A program made the translations under genes and the position numbers. This document shows positions 55,596 through 64,000 of a DNA stretch of 64,000 bases, one piece after another. The notes beneath the pieces are model-generated. The model saw only the letters and a program-made list of their open reading frames with translations. It ran no database searches and had not been told where the DNA came from. The DNA is from Cyrtodaria siliqua. Lineage: Eukaryota > Mollusca > Bivalvia > Adapedonta > Hiatellidae. The DNA lies in contig JAWPHD010011185.1 of assembly GCA_037043455.1 (NCBI GenBank), forward strand, positions 22,261-86,260, given 5' to 3'. Numbering within the stretch: position 1 is the first letter of the stretch; the number at the start of each line of letters is the position of its first letter.

Positions 55596-56217
55596 GGTTT
55601 CAGTAGGTACAATCACAGAGTCCCAAGAGGTAGTCCAGTCATCGCACACGTGAAAAGTGAAGCGTAATGACCGACTTTAGAGGGGTCAATCACTAAACAT
55701 GCAGTGCGCTATAAAACCAAAGGGTTATATCCTTTTCTGACGAACTTCCTGATTAAATTTGTAATGCGGTCAGGAAACCCGTCAGACCCTTTAACTTTCG
55801 AATTCTTATTCATATGGTTTCCTTGACTTTAAATATGACAAACAGTGTCGGGAATCAGCCGCACTATTTAGTATTAAGTCTACAATAACATGCAAGGAAA
55901 AAACGTAAAGGCAAAAAGAATAATCTAAAATATCTGAAGTTAAAGGCACTTTGATGTTAAAAGTAAAAAGAGCAAACAAAGCGTTTTCCCACAGACACTT
56001 TTAAGGGACAAAATCGCTTCAAAGGAAGAATGCTCTTTTATGCAGATTTAAAACTGATTTTTAGTTTCCGTGTCTAAATGCATACGCAATAATCCGAATT
56101 GTTATGTCATATATAACGGCAACAATAATTGCATTGCGAAGTCAAGCAAATAATTAATTGATTATTACACTACCGTTTTATTAGACTAGACATGCTAGAA
56201 GTAAACAAGATCATAAA
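55596..56217. other. No gene recognised
   Basis: No identified feature. Confidence 0.4.
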
Positions 56218-56398
56218 TACTGAAAATGGGATTGAATATCTCAAAAGACCAATAAGTCATAACACTACAGATTTGTAGTTGAGGCAGCATTTACATTCGC
56301 CACACACCACTGAACAAACGTCAGTGTGAATGTCAATAAATACTGAATATGGAATCTCTTAGCAAACCAACATATATAAACATATAGCTAAAGCCCAA
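56218..56398 (+). repeat. Repeat family C, rearranged copy joined to A
   Basis: AATACTGAAAATGGGATT, CACTACAGATTTGTAGT, CACACACCACTGAACAAACG and a second AATACTGAATATGGAATC. It stops at GCTAAAGCCCAAAAG, exactly where an A copy begins. Confidence 0.7.
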
Positions 56399-56401
56399 AA
56401 G

Positions 56402-56880
56402 GACGGTGACGTTTGATGTTTGTCTGCAGTTTTGTCTTGTCGTGCCCTCAATGGTTTATTTTGTTGTTGCTCTGACTTCTGCCAGGTCATTGAGTACCTT
56501 CTTTGTGGCTTTCTAGGCTATTGTGTTTTTTTATTTACATATACACGAGCAGCTTTGTGTTTTACTTATATTGCCTTCTATTCTGCCTTGTTGGTTAGAG
56601 AATAGTTAATGGCGGCGATTTTTTTATTTACACTGTCCCGTTTTATTGGGTTGACAGTATGGTAAGTGTGAGGTTTGGTGGGTTTAAACCCCCAGCGGCC
56701 TTTTTTGCTACTGACCATTCCACGGCGAGGTAGCCCTATTGTCAACCCTTTTTGTGTTTGTGATGTCTTATTTGGCGTTTTAATTCATCTTTAAATATGT
56801 TCTTTGTTTCTGTGTATGTTTGTGGTTGAATGTCGTCCTTGAATGCTGCTTTTCCTGTTCGATTTTTATATCTATATATA
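56402..56880 (-). repeat. Repeat family A, complete copy (about 480 bp)
   Basis: Starts GGACGGTGACGTTTGATG, passes CTGACTTCTGCCAGGTCATT, GGGTTGACAGTATGG and CCCTATTGTCAACCC, and ends TTCCTGTTCGATTTTTATA. Defines the length of the family together with 60212-60690. Confidence 0.88.
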
Positions 56881-57012
56881 AGTGACTTATATGCAACGTA
56901 TTTGCAGCTTATATGTTACATATATGTCCCATATACTTAAGTCACTTAATATATTGTGTAAGTGAGTTATATGTATATGTGACTTATATGTCCAGATCAT
57001 GTATTATTATAC
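56881..57012. repeat. AT-rich array of GTGACTTATATG-like words
   Basis: AAGTGACTTATATGCAACG, AAGTCACTTAATAT, AAGTGAGTTATATG and TGTGACTTATATG occur in both orientations. A similar array follows the A tail at 59930-60060, so it may belong to an A subfamily. Confidence 0.55.
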
Positions 57013-57984
57013 GCAACGTATTGTCACTTACATTAAGGAGCTAACATTTCCTCATCATAAGAAATGTGTTGGATCAATCTGACATGTAGTTAGACACTAC
57101 CTTAAGGTCAATGGGATAATCTTTTAACGGAAATACCTCATTTTGACAACTTGAGTTTGAATTTATATCAGTAAAATTCCCAACTGGGATAAGCTGCATT
57201 TAATGCTGTGGAATCTGTGTTTGTCAAAAAGCGATTTACAGGAATACATATTTATTTATGATTTGGTGAAGGATTTATTAGAAATACGTGTTATCATTTA
57301 GAAATGAAGAAAGGGTTGGGTTGTATTTCTAAACATTTTGAAACGTTCATATCAAATCTGCTTAGGATGCTGGTGTCAACAGAAGCCTGCAACTGGTAAG
57401 TACATTTCTATACTTTCACAAACAGAAATATCTTTAGGCGCAGCTAATCATATTAACTAGGTTTATTTAGTTAATTCATATGTTGGTATAAGTACAAGAG
57501 GTTTTCAATTTATACCTAAACACTTCCATTTTGTAACTGTATCAAATATATTGACATTCTCGTCAAATATGTTCATTTTAATGTCAAAATAATTCCTTCG
57601 TAATACAACATTTTGACATGAACTTGTATGACATATTGTGCTTCCTAGCTTTGCTGCATCCGTATGTTTGAAAATTGGCGGAGAATGATGTTTTGAAGCA
57701 AAAACGTAAAATTTTAAATATGCATCATGTTTTTACTATTAATCTGTTTTCAAGATTTCAACGAAAATTAACATGCAATTCGACTTTAAAAATGATTGAA
57801 TTGATGAAAACTTCTAGCTGCAGGCATTTGTTATGATATCATCCTCTATTAAAAAATATTTCATTACTTTCTGATAAGAACAGGAAAAATATATCTAACA
57901 TAAGATTTAGTGGCAAAACACATACATCTGCAAATAATGGTGAAACAAATATAAATTATGACTGATCAAAGATATCGTTGGTCC
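57013..57984. other. No gene recognised
   Basis: No identified feature; AT-rich. Confidence 0.45.
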
Positions 57985-58325
57985 ACTTTTCAGTATTTAT
58001 TGACATTCACACTAGCGCTTGTATAGTGCTTTGTGGCGGCCGTAAACAGTTGCCCCGACTAAAAATCAGTAGTGTGTATTATTTATTGGATCCTTTGGGG
58101 ATCATCAGGCCCAATCTTTGTGGCTTTTAAAGTAGAATATCGCTTTCGCCCATGCAAGGAGGCATGATAAGTGTTTCACACCGCATACTCCTTTGAACAG
58201 ACTCCATAAAACCAACACCGCATACTCCTTTTGAACAGACTCCATAAAACCGAGTCTGGTACTTTTATCTCTTTGTTTGTGTTTGATACTTCCAGCGGAT
58301 CCACCTTTCGGTATTTATTTATATG
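57985..58325 (-). repeat. Repeat family C, unit with small internal duplication
   Basis: CAGTATTTATTGACATTCAC, GGCGGCCGTAAACAGTTGCC, GGATCCTTTGGGGATCATCA and AAAGTAGAATATCGC. AACACCGCATACTCC...CATAAAACC is present twice in tandem. Ends CGGTATTTATT. Confidence 0.82.
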
Positions 58326-58823
58326 GTATGTAATAATACAGCAAAAATAGAACTATTCATTTTTGTCTTGCACAATATGAGACAAAATGCTTATTTTGGT
58401 TTATAAAGTCATCGATAAGATCCGAGCAAACTTGTCCTATCATTTTTTAATTTCTGAAAATTGCGATAAAATTCGAAGTTTTAATTTAACATTTATATTT
58501 TTGTCTTTAAATAAAACATAAAGCATTTAGATAGCAAACACAGTTGTTTAACAATTATGATATGCATTTAGTGGCATTACTTGGTTTAAGGTTAAAACTC
58601 TACGGCAGATGGAAACATATAGGTATACAATTGGATAATAGTATGCACCTAATTCAAAAATATGTATGATAATCACTTCCGCTGAAAAACAACATCTTAA
58701 ATAAAAGTGTTACGTTATAAGTTGAACAGCTCTTGTATATTACATACATTTATTAAATGATGTTAAAGGCTAAACGATGATGTCTGTCTGATTAATACGT
58801 CTTGTCTTCTAGGCATGTTCTGC
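58326..58823. other. No gene recognised
   Basis: No identified feature. Confidence 0.4.
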
Positions 58824-59103
58824 ATTGCGTGGTCCGAGTATTAACTTTTATACCTCCAAATAACCCTTTCTTCAATGAACAGAAAACTGGGATGGCTAGG
58901 GGTAATGAAATAGACACACTTAATTTTGGCTTAAAACGCTTGCATATTGTAAAATTATTATTGTAATTAAACAGATTATCGCATTTCTTTCAGTAAACAT
59001 ATTTTTTAAACGTGGTTAATTGTCAAAATATCCGTTATAAAACCCTGCTAATATAGGCTTTCACCGTCGACTTAATGGAATTAAGGAGGCGGGACCACGT
59101 AAT
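58824..59103 (+). mobile_element. MITE family K, complete but decayed copy
   Basis: Begins ATTGCGTGGTCCGAG and ends GGGACCACGTAAT. 280 bp, the same length as 42462-42741. The internal hairpin has lost several pairs. No clear TA duplication remains. Confidence 0.85.
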
Positions 59104-59479
59104 GGTGTATCCTCTAGATAAATCCACTCGATAACCTATATTCCTGACTTTTATTAGTTAGTCATAATTGACTATTTTCAGATTGGAAGGATACAACAGA
59201 AATAGAAATAGACCAGAAGAAAGACCACGAACACATTGGATAACAAACTGCCTCAACATGACTGCTATATTGATGTTATCTTGTGTTTTATTTAGATCAA
59301 GTTGTCAATATACTAATATATGGAATTCAAAATAATGATCGGTTTTATGTTAGTGCGTTCATTTTACCCTTTGCTAACATTCCGTTGGTATATATTTGGA
59401 CTACCAGTGGAATATATGCCACTTATATGTTTTAAATGTGTCATTTAAAATACTTATAAATCGTATACCCCTTGTAGTT
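59104..59479. other. No gene recognised
   Basis: No identified feature. Confidence 0.35.
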
Positions 59480-59835
59480 GCCGGGGTAGAATACAACCAC
59501 TGCAAACACACCGTCACATGCAGAGGGGTAGGACCACCCTCCCCCCCACCACCCCCAACCCAGAATTCATGTTCATTTTGTCATTTTTTGTTCATCTCTC
59601 TCATACATCAACTAAGAGCAGTGGCAGAAAAACAATAAACGTCACTCCAGCATAAACGGAAGTGTCTACAATATGCAACTCTGCAGTTCAGGTGAGGTGA
59701 AGATGGTCCTAGGCCCATTCTCCATATTTTTCTAGATATACATGGAGGATGAGCCTGGCATGTTCATGACTGTTAGGCGCCATATAACCTTTCATGTGTT
59801 GGTGCGCCTTAAAACCCAATTCAATTCAATTATAA
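59480..59835 (+). mobile_element. Family F SINE, second copy
   Basis: GGGGTAGGACCACCCTCCCC, then AGCAGTGGCAGAAAAACAAT, CTCTGCAGTTCAGGTGAGG, TGGAGGATGAGCCTGGCAT and GTTGGTGCGCCTTAAAACCC, ending in CAATTCAATTCAATT. It matches the copy inserted in the LINE at 27392-27823. The head is less clear here. Confidence 0.8.
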
Positions 59836-59867
59836 TGGCAGAGGACTTGTCATAAAAGTAGCTTATA

Positions 59868-60060
59868 CTTCGTCCTTGAATGCGGCTTTTCCTGTTCGAT
59901 TATTTGATATCTATATTTATAAGTGAGGTGTAATCTACATCTACTTTGCATTTAAAATCTGTATATTAAGTGGCTTATACGTTACTGGCCTATGTCAAGT
60001 GTAATTGACTTATATTCCACATATAACCCAAACATATGTCACTTATATTTACTTTCTGTA
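59868..60060 (-). repeat. Repeat family A tail plus AT-rich word array
   Basis: CGTCCTTGAATGCGGCTTTT and CTGTTCGATTATTTGATATC are the A end. ATAAGTGAGGTG, AAGTGGCTTATACG and GTCACTTATATT follow, like 56881-57012. Confidence 0.6.
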
Positions 60061-60074
60061 AGGGTTGGCAGCAA

Positions 60075-60211
60075 AACACACAAAATAGAAAATGGTAGCA
60101 TATTCGGTTTTATTGAGTCTGATCATGATAGGTAAAATAAGGTGCAACTCCTTTCGCATGCCCTCTAGCGTCAGCTTAAGCGGTATTACACTGTATACTT
60201 TAAAGTAGTAT
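60075..60211 (+). repeat. Repeat family C fragment joined to A
   Basis: GCATATTCGGTTTTATTGAG, ATGATAGGTAAAATAAGGTG and GTCAGCTTAAGCGGTATTAC. It stops at CTTTAAAG, where an A copy starts. Confidence 0.72.
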
Positions 60212-60690
60212 AAACATTGAACAGGAAATGCATCTTTCACATAACACAGAACCCCAAAATCACGCAAAACTACACACATGAATGGCAGATATTAATAAGG
60301 AATAAAGGCACATGGCGTCACAAACACAACAAGGATTGACAATATGGGCCTTGGAAACGGTCTGTGGCAAAAAAAGGACCGCTGAGTGTTTAAACCAGGT
60401 TGCTAGGGTGCACCAAACCTCACATTTTCCCTACTGTAATCCCATTAAAACGGTGACAGTGTAAATAAAGAAATATATTCTCTAACCAACAAGGCAGCAT
60501 TAATAGGCAATATAATAAAACACAAAGATGCTCGTGTATATATAAATACAAAAAAAACAATAGCCTAGAAAGCCGACAAAGAAGGGGCTCAATGACTTGG
60601 CAGAAGCCAGAGCAACAAGAGAAGAAACCATTGAAGGGCACGACAAGACAAGACGGCAGACAAACATCAAACGTCACCGTCCTTTTAGGC
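60212..60690 (+). repeat. Repeat family A, complete copy
   Basis: From TAGTATAAACATTGAACAGG to AAACGTCACCGTCCTTTTAG. Left closing arm GGATTGACAATATGGG, right arm CCCTACTGTAATCCC, so pairing is partly kept despite changes. The 85-codon minus frame is repeat-derived. Confidence 0.88.
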
Positions 60691-61391
60691 GATTTTTTTT
60701 TCTGTTTTGTTCTTTTTAATTAAGAAAGAGATAAGACGCGAATAAACCAGAAATCCTTATTAAAAGTGTTTCATTTGCTGTCCTCAGCAGAGGATTTATT
60801 TTTAAATAAAATACAATATGCTGAATATTTATGTGAAAACAAATAGGTCGAGAAAAGTGTTCTGATTACTCAGTAACCCGCAATAAGAAAAACAAATATA
60901 AATTTTATGAACTTAAGTAAACATCAGGAAGATCGTCTTTTGCCTTATGAGAGCTGAAGACAACATAGACAAGAAGAAGCTTATTCACCAAATATGTGAA
61001 GAAAAAACCGATAAATCATTTCAGACGTATACGCTTAATAGTGATTAACTTACATTATTGTATTTTCGTCAAAAACGTTGTTTAATACTTTACTTACAAT
61101 ATTTGTACACTACTAATGTACTGTATGTTCTTTTTGTTATACAGATGTGTCTCATATTAAGAACAAAGTAATGACAAGACACGAAATTTATCGGTGATAT
61201 ATTGAATAATGGTAACTTAGAACACACTCGATTTTCTTGTTACGACTATTGGTACATTTTAAATGCATTAATAATGTTTCATGATGAATCAAATTTTGAA
61301 AAAACAACTATTTGGTAGTAATTTGTGTTTAACTAACAAAAGACACTACAATCCGGATAAACCAGCATGATTTATAACGTGGGGATTGCTA
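60691..61391. other. No gene recognised
   Basis: No identified feature. Confidence 0.4.
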
Positions 61392-61530
61392 TGGTAAATA
61401 TAGATATAAAAATCGAACAGGAAAAGCAGCATTCAAGGACGACAGACAACCATAAACACTCAGAGAAACAAAGAAAACAACTAAAGATAAATATAAAGGC
61501 CAAATAAGACAACACAAACACAAAAGGGTT
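61392..61530 (+). repeat. Repeat family A, end fragment
   Basis: ATATAGATATAAAAATCGAA through CATTCAAGGACGACAG to CACAAACACAAAAGGGTT. Ends just before the closing stem. Confidence 0.85.
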
Positions 61531-61904
61531 CACTTTAACGTAGTCTCATTTGCCAAATAAGCCAAATGATTACCAAATAGCATGTTCAAATTCTGATTTA
61601 TAACGTTTATTCCCGTGCTAGTTATAAAAATGGTGAGAGTATCGCGCTGCTATCCAGTGATGGTTATAGACGACGTCAGTTAAAGATGAATGGCCACCCT
61701 TTTTTGTAGTATTATCAATAAACAAATTTAACTCTTAAACGTCCTAGATGAACAGTTCTTGTTAGTCTTGATAGAGCAACATAATTAGAAAACCGCTACT
61801 AACTTGTATGTAAAAAATAAGTATTATTGCATGACGTAGCTATCACTTTTACCACTTGAATGCACGGGGAAATGAGGTAAAACTGAATCGTATAGCTGCA
61901 CAAC

Positions 61905-62090
61905 TATTGCCAGTTAATTGCTATAAATACATTTACCTGTGGATTAATTTACCTGTTCAATAGTTTTCTATGTCATCAAATACAACCTTATTCTACCTTT
62001 TCACAGATATTGCGAATGTGAGGAATTGTAAAATATCTATTGTTGTGTATTGATTTCAATTTAAGTTAAATAAACATAACATGTTCATGA
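61905..62090 (+). repeat. Dispersed repeat J, copy 2
   Basis: GGATTAATTTACCTGTTCAAT and AGATATTGCGAATGTGAGG, then ATCTATTGTTGTGTATTG, matching 34245-34415. Confidence 0.5.
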
Positions 62091-62451
62091 AACAAAACAT
62101 GACCTGGGAACTTTAAGTGCTGTTTATGAAAAAGTATATGAGATTAATAAACTCCCGGTTCATCCAGTATGATATATATAATGTCAGTGTAATTTCTATT
62201 TATGAAAGAGTTATGAGATATCCCGGTCTTGACGATGTAAAACACATTGCGTATGCAAATTGATGTATATATTATGCAACCGTAATTTCACTTAAATGTT
62301 AATAATTGGAGATCCGTTGTTAAAAATGCTTTTTATGGGTCTCACAGCCTTCATATTTTCTATAGGTGAACCCATTAGCGACGAATTAAATGTAAATGTG
62401 TATAAAATGTTCATCGCATACTATTAAGATTATTCATTCGTTAGCAAAAAT
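62091..62451. other. No gene recognised
   Basis: No identified feature. Confidence 0.35.
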
Positions 62452-62585
62452 AGTATGATAGTGGACCTTTGGAAATGGCCGAACACGATAAATACGATAT
62501 ATTGCAGTCTCGGTTTGATAGAGACTGTTCATGAACGGTAGTGAAATATGCTTGCTACCGTTCACTGCCCCTAGCCCCGGGTTAC
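62452..62585 (+). repeat. Repeat family D, copy 2
   Basis: Hairpin CAGTCTC (62505-62511) / GAGACTG (62521-62527). Second stem GAACGGTAG (62533-62541) / CTACCGTTC (62555-62563). Preceded by GTGGACCTTTGGAAATGG. Confidence 0.75.
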
Positions 62586-62754
62586 ATGTAAGCAGAACAC
62601 TCACTATTAATAAAATCAATAGTACAGAATTTTAACCATCCCAAAGATGCATATGACGGTGGAAATGCTATATTTAATGACATCATTCCAAATAGACAAA
62701 ATGGAATTTAGTTGGGAGCAGCGATTATGAATCCTGCGCATCACAAGTAACATT

Positions 62755-63190
62755 CAAAAATGAGATTATAGGGTCCTATAGAACCACAGCGTCCGGAGCG
62801 CAATGGCATCGATAGGTCCACACTGTACTGCAAACAAAGACTTGAAAAAACAATGAAAGAGACAAAAAAACAACAGAAAGGGTGAGTGAAGAGACAGGGT
62901 TACCGACTTGGAACGGTCAGTAGGCAATAAGGACCTACTGGTTAGCAATCCTCGCTATTATCCTGTCTTCAACGCTCAAATAGACAAGACAGTTATAAAC
63001 AAAACTACATCCCATCAAAAGGAATTCTGTAACAATAAAGTCCACATTCTCTGAGAACTAACTCTAAAGAAACACATACAAAATAATAAACATCTCAGGA
63101 TGTATCCAGAATTGTACTGAACAACCATAAGTAGTTGCAGCTAAAAGAAAAAAAACGCAATCTAGGGTACGACTCCAAAAACCTCGAGTG
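62755..63190 (+). repeat. Repeat family B, full-length copy with many one-base insertions
   Basis: ATGAGATTATAGGGTCCTAT to CGAGTGAGCGAAAG. GAGACAGG and ATCCTGTCTTC keep the closing stem. Several single-base insertions relative to 55150-55595. Confidence 0.88.
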
Positions 63191-63223
63191 AGCGAAAGAC
63201 TAAATTAATAAATATCTCTTATG

Positions 63224-63290
63224 GGTTGGTTAAACACATACAGCCGAGCACTGCTTGTAACATCTAAGGATCGTAGGTTCGAAACTAAAA
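63224..63290 (+). repeat. Degenerate tRNA-like sequence (Thr-type SINE head?)
   Basis: GAGCACTGCTTGTAACATC and GGATCGTAGGTTCGAAAC match the anticodon and T-arm region of a tRNA with a TGT anticodon, but the D-arm is disrupted. Not a functional tRNA. Confidence 0.45.
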
Positions 63291-64000
63291 TATAGCTCAT
63301 AAACATTAAGTTTGTCATTGTTTTGTTATAGCAAAACACATATTGCTTACACATCATGTAGGTAAGGTGTTCAGACCAGTCAGGAAATACTTCCGGGTCG
63401 TAGGGAGTGCTGAAATAGTTCCTTGAAAGAATTCAAAAGTTTCTAGTATTTGCATGTGTTTTTCCCAAGATTAGTTTCTATTTTCATTGTTAGAATCTAA
63501 CCTGAGGTTAAGTAGTATGTACTGTTGTCATGAATAGTAAAGTATTTTACTGTTTTTGTCAGGATTATTTCTTTGAGTAGAGCTATGAGCACAGAGGTTA
63601 GGTAAGATGATGTGGTTTTTGACAGATGTTTATTTCAAAATACGCATAGATGTGTGAATGAATGACAGCGAAATGTTGAAAAACTAAATCGAGTGTTTTA
63701 TATTCCAGATATGGGACCTGTTTGCTAGCCAAATGTGTTTAATACACAGAATAAAAGTGTAATTTAAGCGAACGAATGTTGTGGAACTTGTGACTGATCT
63801 CCAAATATAGCCTATATTGCATTGTGTTCAATGGGCTGATTTTGACCGGTCTGACACCGTAAGCACCATTAATGTAAACCGGGATAACTTTCCACGTAGT
63901 GCAGGGCTTCCTCTGTTTCGTATTCATTATTCTATAACATCCTAGGGTCCATTATTACATGAGATAGAACTTCCTATCGCCTATAAGTATGTTCTAAAAT
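63291..64000. other. No gene recognised
   Basis: No identified feature up to the window end. Confidence 0.4.

Noticed and set aside
58070..58110. Hammerhead core in family C (minus strand CCTGATGATCCCCAAAGGA)
   Set aside because: CTGATGA and a TCC/GGA stem are present here, but no GAAA follows, and other C copies read CTTGATGA. Core not met.

Overview
The window is eukaryotic, AT-rich (roughly one third GC by eye) and almost entirely non-coding. It holds tRNA-derived SINEs of a type widespread in molluscs, decayed non-LTR retrotransposons (LINEs), a Penelope-like element, Tc1/mariner and TTAA-target DNA transposons, and many fold-back MITEs. I read it as a bivalve mollusc, probably a heterodont, from the SINE and short-repeat vocabulary; the species is not determined. 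No complete protein-coding gene, rRNA or functional tRNA is visible. The longest open frames (about 100-170 codons) mostly fall inside repeats. The best host-gene hint is a possible first coding exon at 748-773. The window could be intergenic or a very long intron.

Two interspersed families dominate. Family A (about 480 bp, about 20 copies) and family B (about 450 bp, 7 copies) share a core with the motif TTGGAACGGT next to a short hairpin, inside a longer closing stem. The stem sequences differ between families while pairing is kept. Family C (262-295 bp unit, often as partial tandem dimers) and its relative D also carry two hairpins with compensatory changes. Other families named here: E (467-bp TA-target element), F (SINE), H, I, J and U (unclassified), K (280-bp MITE).

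Layout. 0-9 kb: possible first exon, a cluster of CRE palindromes, four fold-back elements, a SINE, a C dimer and a perfect 5 x 24-bp tandem repeat. 9.2-10.3 kb: Penelope-like remnant with a GIY-YIG fragment, a direct repeat and a hammerhead-ribozyme-like motif. 11.5-13.0 kb: 1.5-kb element packed with AACGTTGG-like words. 13-25 kb: A, B and C copies, a complete SINE with a 13-bp target duplication and a 52-bp minisatellite. 25.7-28.2 kb: dead LINE with two insertions, one a SINE with a 14-bp target duplication. 28.9-29.7 kb: two Tc1/mariner tails in inverted orientation. 33-43 kb: tandem U repeats, a 306-bp TTAA MITE, a deleted LINE RT and a local duplication that preserves the empty site of a MITE. 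44.4-45.8 kb: complete 1.41-kb TTAA-flanked element with about 210-bp inverted repeats. 46-51 kb: LINE tail, microsatellites and a tandem triplication of about 1 kb. 51-64 kb: dense A, B, C, E and K copies and a second hammerhead-like motif.

There is no gene pathway to describe. The interest lies in transposon structure: paired hammerhead motifs, covarying RNA-like folds in short repeats, clean target-site duplications and nested insertions that give an order of events.
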